Part shown: in pieces, positions 1-7,749 of the stretch
Layout: the number at the start of each line of letters is the position of its first letter
Position numbering within the stretch: the first letter of the stretch is position 1
From: Tissierellia bacterium
GTDB lineage: Bacteria; Bacillota; Clostridia; Tissierellales; Tepidimicrobiaceae
NCBI GenBank assembly: GCA_012728595.1
Contig: JAAYEU010000035.1
Span: 1-41,952 of the forward strand
Direction: 5' to 3'
Length of the DNA stretch: 41,952 bases
The notes under the pieces: model-generated
Database searches by the model: none
Seen by the model: only the letters and a program-made list of their open reading frames with translations
What the model was told of the DNA's origin: nothing
Program-made: the position numbers and the translations under genes

Positions 1-291
1 ACCACCTGCTATAAGGCCTGATAAGGTCCCAACAAAAGGACCACCTAATAGTCCACCTACAAAAACTCCAATTACTCTAGCATTGGCAATAGCCCCTCTA
101 ATGGGTATTCCCGTATAGGTTCCTATAATTCCATAGATGCCGAATATTATGGATAGAAATATTTTATCCTTAAAATCTATCTTCTGTTTAGTGACCAAAC
201 TCCTAAAAGGCTTTATTCTGGTCATTATAAAGGACAATAGCATAATTAGTCCTACACGGCTGAGTAAATTTTCAAATACTATTACTAACAG
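1..291 (-). CDS. LytS-type sensor histidine kinase, N-terminal part only (cut by window edge)
   Basis: Reading leftwards from 291, the frame encodes a hydrophobic stretch (FENLLSRVGLIMLLSFIMTR) followed by IFGIYGIIGTYTGIP, GAIANARVIGVFVGGLLGGP and GTLSGLIAGG. These are hallmark motifs of the 5TMR-LYT membrane sensor domain of LytS/YpdA/BtsS histidine kinases, which usually work with LytTR response regulators and sense envelope state or small carboxylates. The kinase domains lie beyond the left edge. The start is odd: no ATG lies near the RBS. AGGGAGG at 306-300 has ideal 8-nt spacing to a CTG at 291-289, whereas the in-frame GTG at 300 overlaps the Shine-Dalgarno itself. A good promoter places the transcript start near 312, which supports the CTG. 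The domain call is secure; the start codon is inferred. Confidence 0.8.
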   Translation of the reverse strand, partial: MLVIVFENLLSRVGLIMLLSFIMTRIKPFRSLVTKQKIDFKDKIFLSIIFGIYGIIGTYTGIPIRGAIANARVIGVFVGGLLGGPFVGTLSGLIAGG

Positions 292-318
292 AGGAAACAC
301 CTCCCTTATGTTAACTCT

Positions 319-347
319 ATTATATTCCACCACTGAAATATTTACAA
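319..347 (-). promoter_or_regulatory. Promoter of the lytS-like gene
   Basis: On the minus strand TTGTAA (347-342) is followed after exactly 17 bases by TATAAT (324-319), a near-consensus housekeeping promoter. Transcription would begin near 312 and give a leader of about 20 nt containing the AGGGAGG site. Confidence 0.65.
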
Positions 348-368
348 TATGCTATTCTATGGATATTA

Positions 369-404
369 AAAAATCAGCAACTAACTACTTAGTTGCTGAT
401 TTCC
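369..404 (-). terminator. Rho-independent terminator after the lipoprotein gene
   Basis: On the minus strand AAATCAGCAACTAA pairs with TTAGTTGCTGATTT around a short loop, followed by a T-run. The stop codon of the lipoprotein gene (391-389) lies inside the 5' arm. Confidence 0.85.
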
Positions 405-1885
405 TTTAAGAACTCATCTTCCCATAGCTGAGGATATCTGCCAACAGCCCATTCAGCCATTATTACCCTCTCAGCTGGTTTTAGTCTTATATTAGCTATG
501 GGGCTACCGCCTATACCCCCTTCTTCTTCCATGGGATAAATGAATATGTCGTTTTGGGTTAATACTATTAGAACATCTCCATTAGGTGAGGTAAAAAGGT
601 CTAAGGCTTCAGGAATTTTTGCCTTTACCTTATTCCAGGGAATGGTAAGCTCATCATAGTAGATTACTTCTTTAGGTGGTATTGCCCTAACGGGGAAATT
701 TCTGTAACTATAAACCCCATTTTCTACAAAATTAACCCTTCCATTAATAGTCCAATAACCATTCCTTCTAAATAGCCCAAAACTCTCCTCATTTGGCTTT
801 AAATCTATCAAGCTATTTTTATATTCTTCATTGCTGGATAAGACTTCCCTGTTAAATCCTTCATAAAAGGCTTCCCTACCCATTTCCCCTAAAACATCTG
901 AAATCAATAGGGGCTTAGACTTTCCAATGCTGTCTATGGGATAAAATTCTAACAGCCTCTCACCCTTGCTCCTATAATGGATGTTCTCAATGGATATATA
1001 GTCGTTTCCAATATATAGTATATTCTTAATGGTATGGGCTTTGGATTCTTCACTTACTAACCGATTATTATCCTCAGCCTCCTTAGACTTACTTAAGGGA
1101 TATGCAATGATACTATCGTTTATCTTACCATCATCTTCCTCCCTATGGACTTCCACCTTCCAAAATCCTGTCCTTCTAGGAAGCAATATATCATCCATTT
1201 CATATATGCTAACTATCTCCCTGTTGACAGCCCTAATAAATAGGGTCCTGTAGTTCCATTTCTCTATACCTTTTTGGCTATTTTCCAAGTCTAAGGATTT
1301 CAAGCCTAATAAGACTCCGGTCATTATAGTTTCCTCATCGGTGGATTGGGCTGTATCCATTAGAATATCCGCCTCAAATTCTACAGCCTCCATCATTTGA
1401 GATTCTACATCATCAGAAACCTTATTCAATAGGAAGAATACTCCATCCATACTGACCATTATGGTATCATCGGATATCTTCAAAAACTCATAAAAGAACT
1501 GCTCTATGCCTCTAACGGATATTACTTCTATTTCATCTAACTCTAAATCTAATATTTCTGGAGTAATCTTATAATGGTATCTTAAATACTCTTCTGTGTT
1601 TACCCTTTTCATCCTAAAGGAGGGCTCGGTACAATTTTCATCTCCTAAGGTGATGAATTCATTATGGAAGATAGCCTCTCTGCCTATATAGGATTTTGCC
1701 TCCTCCTCATCCATGGTACTCATGGCATTTAGTTTGTAATCGGTAAAAACATACTTTCCAGAAATAGGTATATTTATATTGCTTGGAGATTCTATGTTGT
1801 CGTATAGTTCTATGCTGTCCATACTGCATGAAGTAATCAATAAAGCTATTATTATAAATAGGGTTAAAATCAATACCTTTTTCAT
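389..1885 (-). CDS. Lipoprotein of unknown function, last gene of a two-component operon
   Basis: A 498-aa protein starts with a short lipoprotein signal peptide whose lipobox is LITSC (Cys about residue 20), so it should be a lipid-anchored protein on the outer face of the membrane. I recognise no catalytic domain; the rest is acidic and soluble-looking, and the C-terminal part (SPNGDVLIVLTQNDIFIYPM) has the alternating pattern of a beta-rich fold. Its ATG overlaps the TGA of the upstream histidine kinase (ATGA), so the two are translationally coupled, and a terminator follows at once. Position suggests an accessory or sensory partner of the kinase, as YycH/YycI are for WalK, but I see no sequence resemblance to those proteins. 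Function is inferred from context only. RBS AGGAGAG precedes the start. Confidence 0.8.
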   Translation of the reverse strand: MKKVLILTLFIIIALLITSCSMDSIELYDNIESPSNINIPISGKYVFTDYKLNAMSTMDEEEAKSYIGREAIFHNEFITLGDENCTEPSFRMKRVNTEEYLRYHYKITPEILDLELDEIEVISVRGIEQFFYEFLKISDDTIMVSMDGVFFLLNKVSDDVESQMMEAVEFEADILMDTAQSTDEETIMTGVLLGLKSLDLENSQKGIEKWNYRTLFIRAVNREIVSIYEMDDILLPRRTGFWKVEVHREEDDGKINDSIIAYPLSKSKEAEDNNRLVSEESKAHTIKNILYIGNDYISIENIHYRSKGERLLEFYPIDSIGKSKPLLISDVLGEMGREAFYEGFNREVLSSNEEYKNSLIDLKPNEESFGLFRRNGYWTINGRVNFVENGVYSYRNFPVRAIPPKEVIYYDELTIPWNKVKAKIPEALDLFTSPNGDVLIVLTQNDIFIYPMEEEGGIGGSPIANIRLKPAERVIMAEWAVGRYPQLWEDEFLKEISN

Positions 1886-3288
1886 TGGTCTTTCTCTCCT
1901 TCTATGGGGATGGCAACAGTTACCCTGGTGCCTTGGTTTAATTTGCTTTCTATTTCTAGGCTTCCCTGGTGGAGTTTCACAATTTCATCGCATATGGCCA
2001 GGCCTAGTCCACTATTAGATTTGCTATTCTTCCCTTTATAGAATTTTTCCTTTATATAGGGCAAATCTTCTTCATCGATACCGTAGCCATTATCTATGAC
2101 CTCTATTATTATGTCCTCCCCTTCTCTTCTTGCATTTAATTCAACCCTTCCCCCTTCAGGAGTAAATTTAAAGGCATTGTCCAATAAATTGATCAACACC
2201 TGTTTTATTCTGTTTTCATCGGCATAAATATGGGGTAGATTGGGTTTATATTGGATAATAAATTCTATGTTTTTGTCTTTGGCAGTAAATTGGAATTGTT
2301 TGCCGACCTGCTCTATGGATTCCATTAAATCTATTTGGCTCTTCTCCAAGCTAATCCTTCCCGAAACGAAGCGAGAAAAATCCAGTAATTCTTCCACCAT
2401 ATTGGATAATCTGTCGCTTTCCTTTTCGATTATATCTAATCCATCCAATAAAAGTTCCTTATCCCTCGCATCACCAGATTTTAAAGTTATGGCCCAGCCC
2501 TTGATGGATGTTAAGGGAGTTCTTAATTCATGGGATATGGAAGAAATGAAATCATTTTTTAGCTCTTCCCTTCTTATCAGTTCTTCAGCCATATAGTTTA
2601 GGGTGTCTGACAGCTTGCCTATTTCATCATCAGCCCTTTTCTTAGACCTGATCTTCAAGTTGCCAGCCGCCATTTCTTCGGCTACCCCCGTCACTTCCTT
2701 TAGGGGGTGGACTATGGTATTGGCAAGAAACAGGCTAATGATTCCGGATATTATAACTACTATTAGGCCAACTATTATAAACACCTGGGTAATATTTTTT
2801 ATTATATTGTTAACATTTTTAAGGGTTGAAACAAACCTTAATATTCCTATGATTTCACCATCCACTATCAAGGGATAAGCTACTGCCATTACCGGTGAGG
2901 TATCATAGTCCACATTCCCTATCCAAGTGCCCTTAACGCCTTCCAGGGCCCTTATAACATCTGTGGTGTTTATTACATCCGAAGAGCTTAAGGCCCCTAT
3001 GGAATCCATTAAAATTTTTCCATCTCTATCCAATATCTGTACCTGGGCCTTGGTTTGACGCCAAAAAACATCGATATCATCCATGATTATCTCTTCCAGT
3101 GGATTAGAAGAAAAGTATCTATGATAAAAGTCTGCCGACAGGATTACTTGATTGGAGAGGATTTCCTCAAAACCCTTGTAATAATATTGTTTTACTGCAT
3201 TGGCTAAAAAAACCTCCAATATCAATACCGTCATAATGATTACCAACATGAAGTTTCCAACCAATCTTTTCTTTATGCTAGTTTTCAT
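1882..3288 (-). CDS. Membrane sensor histidine kinase with HAMP domain
   Basis: A 468-aa sensor kinase. TM1 spans about residues 12-32, an extracytoplasmic sensor region about 33-165 (with QVQILDRDGKILMDS, typical of dCache/PDC-like folds), TM2 about 166-190, HAMP about 190-240, then HisKA with the H-box SSISHELRTP (phospho-acceptor His253). The HATPase_c domain shows the N-box NLLDNAFKFTP, G1 DNGYGID and G2 GLGLAI, all intact. There is no PAS domain between HAMP and HisKA, unlike classical WalK. It lies 15 nt downstream of its response regulator gene and overlaps the lipoprotein gene by 4 nt. RBS GGGAGG precedes the ATG. It should autophosphorylate and pass phosphate to the adjacent OmpR-family regulator; the signal is unknown, probably at the envelope. 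Confidence 0.95.
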   Translation of the reverse strand: MKTSIKKRLVGNFMLVIIMTVLILEVFLANAVKQYYYKGFEEILSNQVILSADFYHRYFSSNPLEEIIMDDIDVFWRQTKAQVQILDRDGKILMDSIGALSSSDVINTTDVIRALEGVKGTWIGNVDYDTSPVMAVAYPLIVDGEIIGILRFVSTLKNVNNIIKNITQVFIIVGLIVVIISGIISLFLANTIVHPLKEVTGVAEEMAAGNLKIRSKKRADDEIGKLSDTLNYMAEELIRREELKNDFISSISHELRTPLTSIKGWAITLKSGDARDKELLLDGLDIIEKESDRLSNMVEELLDFSRFVSGRISLEKSQIDLMESIEQVGKQFQFTAKDKNIEFIIQYKPNLPHIYADENRIKQVLINLLDNAFKFTPEGGRVELNARREGEDIIIEVIDNGYGIDEEDLPYIKEKFYKGKNSKSNSGLGLAICDEIVKLHQGSLEIESKLNQGTRVTVAIPIEGEKDQ

Positions 3289-3303
3289 CTTTTCCTCCCA
3301 GGA

Positions 3304-4002
3304 TTAATTTTTGTCCCTCCATCTGTATCCTACACCCCAAACCGTCTCTATATATTGAGGGTTGCTGGCGTCCTCTTCTATTTTAGACCTTAGCCGCCTC
3401 ACATTTACATCTACAATTTTAGAATCCCCCATAAAATCATATCCCCATACCATATTGAGTATTTCATCCCTACTAAAGGCCTTACCAGGGTTTTCAATGA
3501 AAAGCTTGATTATGGAGTATTCCGTTGGAGTTAGCTCGATTTCCTTTCCATCCTTATAGAACTTTCTGGAGTACTTATCCATCTTAAAGGGTCCCTCTAT
3601 TATGGTGTTTTCATCCTCATCCTTGTTATAATATATCCTTCTTAGGAGAGATTTTACCCTTAGGACTAGTTCAATGGGATTGAAGGGTTTTACCATGTAA
3701 TCATCGGTGCCATATTCTAATCCCATTATCTTATCAATATCTTGTGATTTTGCTGTCAGCATAATTATCCCAATAGTAGGATAATTCTTTCTAAGTATTT
3801 TACATACTTCGAATCCGTCTATTCCGGGTAACATTATATCTAGTACTACCACATCTATCTTTTTGTTTTCCGCTATACTCAAACCTTCTTCACCACTTGC
3901 AGCCTCTTCTACTAGGAATCCTTCTCTCTCTAAATTGATTTTAACAAATTTTCTAATATGTTCTTCATCTTCCACTATAAGAATCCTTTTTTCACTTGCC
4001 AT
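3304..4002 (-). CDS. OmpR/PhoB-family response regulator (WalR/PhoP type)
   Basis: A 232-aa two-domain regulator. The receiver domain has the acidic pair in ILIVEDEEH, the phosphorylation site Asp55 (VVVLDIMLPG), the Thr of MLTAKS and the Lys of YMVKPF. The winged-helix domain contains ELTPTEYSIIKLF and a recognition helix IVDVNVRRLRSKIEE, close to WalR (VRRLR) and less like PhoP. It is phosphorylated by the histidine kinase encoded immediately downstream. It starts 28 nt after the deacetylase gene with no terminator between, so one transcript probably carries deacetylase, regulator, kinase and lipoprotein. A WalR-type direct repeat lies upstream of that transcript, consistent with autoregulation (inference). 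RBS TGGAGG precedes the ATG. Confidence 0.95.
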   Translation of the reverse strand: MASEKRILIVEDEEHIRKFVKINLEREGFLVEEAASGEEGLSIAENKKIDVVVLDIMLPGIDGFEVCKILRKNYPTIGIIMLTAKSQDIDKIMGLEYGTDDYMVKPFNPIELVLRVKSLLRRIYYNKDEDENTIIEGPFKMDKYSRKFYKDGKEIELTPTEYSIIKLFIENPGKAFSRDEILNMVWGYDFMGDSKIVDVNVRRLRSKIEEDASNPQYIETVWGVGYRWRDKN

Positions 4003-4030
4003 TTTTATACCTCCAGATAAAAATTAAGAA

Positions 4031-5026
4031 TTATTCTAGCATGTGGAATTCATAGCCCTTTTCTTGTAAGTATTCTATAATATAGGGTAACGATTCAACT
4101 GTTGTATATTTTGCATCTGTATCATGCATTAAAACTATAAGTTCTTCCTGCCCTCTAAAAGTAGATTTAAATCTTTGAAACAGCCTATCTTTAGGTATAT
4201 AATGGCCCTCAGCATCTCCATTTAGGGAGTTCCAATCATAATAGGTGTATCCCCTTTCTACTACCGCTTCTCTAAAGGGGGCCCTTTCCTCTCCAAAGGA
4301 ACCTCCAGGAAATCTAAATAATTTGGTTTCAAAATCCTCGCCTAAGACATTTTTTAAAAGCCTATCGGTTATTTCGATTTCCTTTAACAGATTGGAAATA
4401 TTCCTATAAACGTATTCATATCTGTGGCTATAGGTATGATTCCCTATAGCATGTCCTTCTTCATAAATCCTTCTTAGTATATCTGGATTCTTTTCAGCTG
4501 CATGGCCTACCACAAAAAAGGTAGCCTTTATGTTGTATTCCTTCAGTACATCTAACACTCTTGGAGTAACCTGGGCAGATGGTCCATCATCGAAGGTTAA
4601 GTAGGCCCTTTTTACTCCACTATTATCTATATTTTGCTCAAGCTTATTATCTTTGTTATCATTAGCCTTATGGTCTACAGCCGCCTGGCCTTTATCCGCC
4701 CTATCATCAGCTATTTTTTCTCCAGCCATCTCAGCTTTTTTAGCCTTCTCTTCCTTTAGTCTTTCTTCTTCCAATCTTTTAATCCTCTCTTCTTCAGCTT
4801 CCTTTATCTTTCTTTCGTGCTGTAGGGCTAAATTAATGGCAGATTTATCCGACATTAAAGAGATGCTTTCTTCTAGGTTCCCTGCTAATACCACATCAGA
4901 GGCTGTCCTTTTATAGCGGTTGTAGGAGGTCCCTAGACCGAGGAATAATAAAATGAATATAATGGAAAGTATCATAGCAAATCTAATTAACTTTATCTTT
5001 TTACTAGTTTGCAGACTTTTTTTCAT
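4031..5026 (-). CDS. Membrane-anchored polysaccharide (peptidoglycan) deacetylase, NodB/CE4 family
   Basis: 331 aa: an N-terminal membrane anchor (about 14-34), a highly charged Glu/Lys/Arg coiled-coil linker (about 68-105), a low-complexity Asp/Asn/Lys spacer, and a complete NodB homology domain from about residue 140. The CE4 motifs are intact: TFDDGP (144-149, catalytic base and metal Asp), NHTYSH (196-201, metal His pair), RFPGG, DWNS and LMHD. Such enzymes remove N-acetyl groups from peptidoglycan GlcNAc or MurNAc outside the cell and confer lysozyme resistance; the exact substrate cannot be read from sequence. It leads the two-component operon, suggesting wall-stress control. RBS GAGG lies before the ATG. 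Confidence 0.93.
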   Translation of the reverse strand: MKKSLQTSKKIKLIRFAMILSIIFILLFLGLGTSYNRYKRTASDVVLAGNLEESISLMSDKSAINLALQHERKIKEAEEERIKRLEEERLKEEKAKKAEMAGEKIADDRADKGQAAVDHKANDNKDNKLEQNIDNSGVKRAYLTFDDGPSAQVTPRVLDVLKEYNIKATFFVVGHAAEKNPDILRRIYEEGHAIGNHTYSHRYEYVYRNISNLLKEIEITDRLLKNVLGEDFETKLFRFPGGSFGEERAPFREAVVERGYTYYDWNSLNGDAEGHYIPKDRLFQRFKSTFRGQEELIVLMHDTDAKYTTVESLPYIIEYLQEKGYEFHMLE

Positions 5027-5095
5027 GTATATTCCTCATTCCTTTGCATATTTTTTGTCTCTATATATAGAATACTACATATTGACATAATTTTC

Positions 5096-5112
5096 ATTAC
5101 AAAATAGTTACA
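5096..5112 (-). promoter_or_regulatory. WalR-type direct repeat upstream of the deacetylase operon
   Basis: The minus strand reads TGTAAC-TATTT-TGTAAT, which fits the WalR (YycF) consensus TGTWAH-N5-TGTWAH exactly. It lies about 70-85 bp upstream of the deacetylase ATG, with AT-rich candidate -10 sequences (TAGTAT, TATTCT) downstream. The operon encodes an OmpR-family regulator with a WalR-like recognition helix, so autoregulation is a reasonable inference. Confidence 0.5.
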
Positions 5113-5119
5113 AAGAACT

Positions 5120-5143
5120 AAATAGGCTTAATAAGCCTATTTA
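5120..5143 (-). terminator. Terminator after the 103-aa gene
   Basis: AAATAGGCTTA and TAAGCCTATTT form a perfect 11-bp stem with almost no loop, just after the stop of the small gene. The following T-rich tract on the minus strand is interrupted, so termination may be partial. Confidence 0.6.
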
Positions 5144-5156
5144 TTGAGTATCCTAA

Positions 5157-5468
5157 TTAGTAGAAGACATATGGATTTATTCGCCTAATTAACTCCGATA
5201 TGAGAATTATGGATATGATATCCCTAACCAGCCTTCTTCTGCCATAGAAGGGCCTTTGGGTCACTCTGTATCTGCCCCTTCTTTCTATGGGGTCTTCATC
5301 TATTTCTGGACATTCATAGGCCATCTTTTCATAGACTTGGTCAATCATAGCCTCCATATCCTCTTTTGGGATACTTCTAATTTCCTTTTTCTTCTCCATG
5401 TACTTATCTATGGATTCCATGACTTTAGGATATATCCTGTAATAGAGTTCTGGATAGTTGTAATCCAT
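5157..5468 (-). CDS. Small conserved-looking protein, function unknown
   Basis: 103 aa, opening MDYNYPELYYRIYPKVM; charged middle (EKKKEIRSIPKEDMEAM) and a basic region (RRGRYRVTQRP) before a hydrophobic C-terminal helix (DIISIILISELIRRI). It may associate with the membrane through its C-terminus. I do not recognise a named family. It is accepted as real because it has a well-placed RBS (GGGGAGG, 7 nt before the ATG), a plausible own promoter and a terminator. The RBS is unusual because it lies in the 3' arm of a 15-bp hairpin that also looks like the terminator of the upstream ABC transporter gene (see 5475-5516). Confidence 0.75.
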   Translation of the reverse strand: MDYNYPELYYRIYPKVMESIDKYMEKKKEIRSIPKEDMEAMIDQVYEKMAYECPEIDEDPIERRGRYRVTQRPFYGRRRLVRDIISIILISELIRRINPYVFY

Positions 5469-5474
5469 AAAAAA

Positions 5475-5516
5475 ACCTCCCCATGCATAGTTAGTATATA
5501 ATATGCATGGGGAGGT
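5475..5516 (-). terminator. 15-bp inverted repeat: terminator that contains the RBS of the next gene
   Basis: ACCTCCCCATGCATA (5475-5489) is perfectly inverted at 5502-5516 around a 12-nt loop. On the minus strand it is followed by seven T residues, so it looks like the intrinsic terminator of the MarR-ABC operon. Its 3' arm carries GGGGAGG, the only RBS of the 103-aa gene, whose ATG follows the T-run directly. In readthrough RNA the RBS would be paired. Confidence 0.8.
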
Positions 5517-5520
5517 CCAA
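5493..5520 (-). promoter_or_regulatory. Candidate promoter inside the hairpin for the 103-aa gene
   Basis: On the minus strand TTGGAC (5520-5515), a 16-nt spacer and TATACT (5498-5493) form a reasonable promoter whose -10 lies in the hairpin loop. A transcript starting near 5486 would lack the 5' arm and leave the RBS free. Confidence 0.45.
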
Positions 5521-5532
5521 TTGATACTCCTT

Positions 5533-7260
5533 TTAGGAAACTAATCCTCTAAATTGAGACCTGTATAGATTTGCATATATATAGCCTCTTCGCAGTAGTT
5601 CCTCGTGGCTGCCCCTTTCTTCAATTCCTTCATTGGTTAGCACTACAATTTCATCTGCATTCTTTATGGTTGATAACCTATGAGCTATTATTAGAGTGGT
5701 TCTACCCTCTGCTAACTCCTCCAGTGATTCTTGAATCAGCAATTCAGTTTGATTGTCTAAGGCGGAGGTAGCTTCGTCAAGGATTAAGATTGGAGGATCC
5801 TTCAAAAATAGTCTAGCTATTGAAATCCTCTGCTTCTGCCCTCCCGATAGTTTAACTCCCTTTTCCCCTATATAGGTGTCATAGCCATCAGGCAGGGTCA
5901 TGATAAAGTCATGGATTCTTGCCTTTTTAGCTGCCTTAATTACTTCTTCTTCAGATTTTGTAGGGTCTCCATAGGAGATATTATCCATTATGGTGCCAGT
6001 AAATAGGAATACATCCTGTTGAACTAGGCCTATATTCTTTCTTAGAGATTTAAGGGTAATATCCTGTATATTCTTGCCGTCAATTAAAATCTCACCTTCA
6101 TTTATATCATAAAAGCGTGGAATTAAATGGCATAGTGTGGTCTTTCCTGCTCCCGAAGGTCCTACAATTGCAACAGTCTTTCCTGCTTCAATCTTTAGAT
6201 TTAAATTGGATAATACTCTATTTTCCCCATTGGTATAGCTGAAGGATACATTCCTAAATTCAATGTCCCCTTTAACATCGGTTAGTTCAATAGCATCTTC
6301 CTTATCCTTTATATCTGGTTCAATATTCATTATTTCTACAAACCTTTCAAAGCCAGTCATCCCATCCTGATACTGCTGCATGAAATCGGCTAGTCTTCTG
6401 ATGGGTTGCATGAAATAGTTGACGTATAGGGTATAGGCCAGCAGATCTCCGATGGTTAGATAAGCTCTGTAAACTAAATATCCTCCTAGGCTTATGACTA
6501 CTAGGTTCAAAACATTGGTCATAATCCCCATGCCTGCTACGAATTCTGCCATGGCCTTAAAAGAGCCCTTTCTTGCCTCCTTATACTGGCTATTGTTATA
6601 TTGGAACTTTTCTATTTCATAATCCTCATTGGTAAAAGACTTAGCCACCCTAATACCCGATATGCTGTTTTCCAGCTGGGCATTTACATTGGCAATTTTT
6701 TGCCTAACCAGCCTAAAAGAATCCCTCATCTTGATTCTCTTCTTCATGGCAAATAGTATCAACAAGGGTACAAAGGCAAATATAATTAGGGTTAGCCTCC
6801 ATTCAATCCTTATCAATAGGATGAAAGAGCCTATTAACATTACTGATGATATGAATAAATCTTCAGGTCCATGGTGAGCCAATTCTGTTATGTCCCTTAG
6901 GTCATTTACTATCCTAGACATTATATGGCCAGTTTTGTTGTTGTCGTAGTAGCTAAAGGGTAAAGTTTGTAAATGGGTAAATAGATCTCTTCTCATATCG
7001 TGTTCGATATAAACTCCTAAAACATGTCCCCAATAGGATACGATGTAGTAACTGATATATCTGAATATAAACAAAATTATCATTATAATAGTCCATCTGA
7101 GCAATAAATCCATTCTGCCAGCTGGTATTATTTCATTGACTATTTCCCTTGAAACCATTGGAAATACCAAATCGAAGGCAGATATTAAAAAAGCACAGAA
7201 CATATCCAAGAAGAACAATTTTTTATGGGGTTTATAATAGGAAATAAACCGCTTTAGCAT
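5533..7260 (-). CDS. ABC exporter half-transporter (multidrug/lipid type)
   Basis: 575 aa, the usual size for MsbA/LmrA/BmrA-type half-transporters. The N-terminal ABC_membrane domain has six predicted helices (residues about 15-310), followed by the ATPase with Walker A GPSGAGKTT, Q-loop (VQQDVFLF), signature LSGGQKQRISIARL, Walker B ILILDEATSALD and the switch His in IIAHRLSTI. All catalytic residues are present, so a homodimer could be active, pumping lipids, drugs or peptides outward. It starts one base after the stop of the marR gene (RBS GGGAGG at the marR end), so the two are co-transcribed and probably repressed by MarR until an inducing compound binds. The substrate cannot be inferred. 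Confidence 0.95.
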   Translation of the reverse strand: MLKRFISYYKPHKKLFFLDMFCAFLISAFDLVFPMVSREIVNEIIPAGRMDLLLRWTIIMIILFIFRYISYYIVSYWGHVLGVYIEHDMRRDLFTHLQTLPFSYYDNNKTGHIMSRIVNDLRDITELAHHGPEDLFISSVMLIGSFILLIRIEWRLTLIIFAFVPLLILFAMKKRIKMRDSFRLVRQKIANVNAQLENSISGIRVAKSFTNEDYEIEKFQYNNSQYKEARKGSFKAMAEFVAGMGIMTNVLNLVVISLGGYLVYRAYLTIGDLLAYTLYVNYFMQPIRRLADFMQQYQDGMTGFERFVEIMNIEPDIKDKEDAIELTDVKGDIEFRNVSFSYTNGENRVLSNLNLKIEAGKTVAIVGPSGAGKTTLCHLIPRFYDINEGEILIDGKNIQDITLKSLRKNIGLVQQDVFLFTGTIMDNISYGDPTKSEEEVIKAAKKARIHDFIMTLPDGYDTYIGEKGVKLSGGQKQRISIARLFLKDPPILILDEATSALDNQTELLIQESLEELAEGRTTLIIAHRLSTIKNADEIVVLTNEGIEERGSHEELLRRGYIYANLYRSQFRGLVS

Positions 7261-7261
7261 A

Positions 7262-7702
7262 TTAAACCTCCTCCCTTAAAAGCTTATACAGCTTGCCTAA
7301 ATTGGTTAATAAATTCTCTACTTCTTCCTCCTCCATATTCATTAAGGCCGTATGGGTAACTCTAGTGCTCCTTTCCCTTTTAATGGTTTTAATTAGGTCT
7401 AATCCTTTTTCCGTTAATATGACTCTAGTAATCCTCCTATCATTTGGGTCTCCCACTCTTTCCACCAGCCCCTTTTCCTCCAGGCGGGATATCTTTTCCG
7501 AAATGGTATTTTGTGCTCTGCTAAATTTGTTGGATATTTCATTGATGGTAGGGGAGGTTTTTTTTCTTAAAAATATCAGTATATGAAACTGGTCAAAGGT
7601 TAAACCATATTCTTGTGCTATTTTATGTCCCCTTCTATGAATGATATCGTGACAGCCTTTGATATAATCCGAAATCATTTCCGATGCTTCTTTTAATTCC
7701 AT
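7262..7702 (-). CDS. MarR-family transcriptional regulator
   Basis: 146 aa with the complete MarR winged-helix fold: GLTFDQFHILIFLR, the HTH TINEISNKFSRAQNTISEKISRLEEKGLV, and the wing DPNDRRITRVILTEKG, including the conserved D-x-R-R signature. N- and C-terminal helices form the dimer interface. It is the first gene of an operon with an ABC exporter, the classical arrangement of a ligand-responsive repressor of its own efflux pump. A perfect inverted repeat overlapping the -10 region of its promoter is the likely operator. The ligand is unknown; there is only one Cys (CHDI), so thiol sensing is not suggested strongly. Confidence 0.93.
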   Translation of the reverse strand: MELKEASEMISDYIKGCHDIIHRRGHKIAQEYGLTFDQFHILIFLRKKTSPTINEISNKFSRAQNTISEKISRLEEKGLVERVGDPNDRRITRVILTEKGLDLIKTIKRERSTRVTHTALMNMEEEEVENLLTNLGKLYKLLREEV

Positions 7703-7732
7703 CTTCTCAACTCCAAGTTTAGATTAGCTAAT

Positions 7733-7749
7733 ATATCGTATAGCGATAT
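7733..7749 (-). promoter_or_regulatory. Palindromic candidate MarR operator
   Basis: ATATCG and CGATAT are inverted around 5 bp (minus strand CTATA). The palindrome begins in the -10 hexamer and covers the expected transcription start, where a bound repressor would block initiation. Assignment to MarR is from position. Confidence 0.6.

Noticed and set aside
4721-4830. Repetitive TCTTC-rich stretch as a possible tandem repeat
   Set aside because: It encodes the Glu/Lys/Arg coiled-coil linker of the deacetylase and has no fixed repeat unit.
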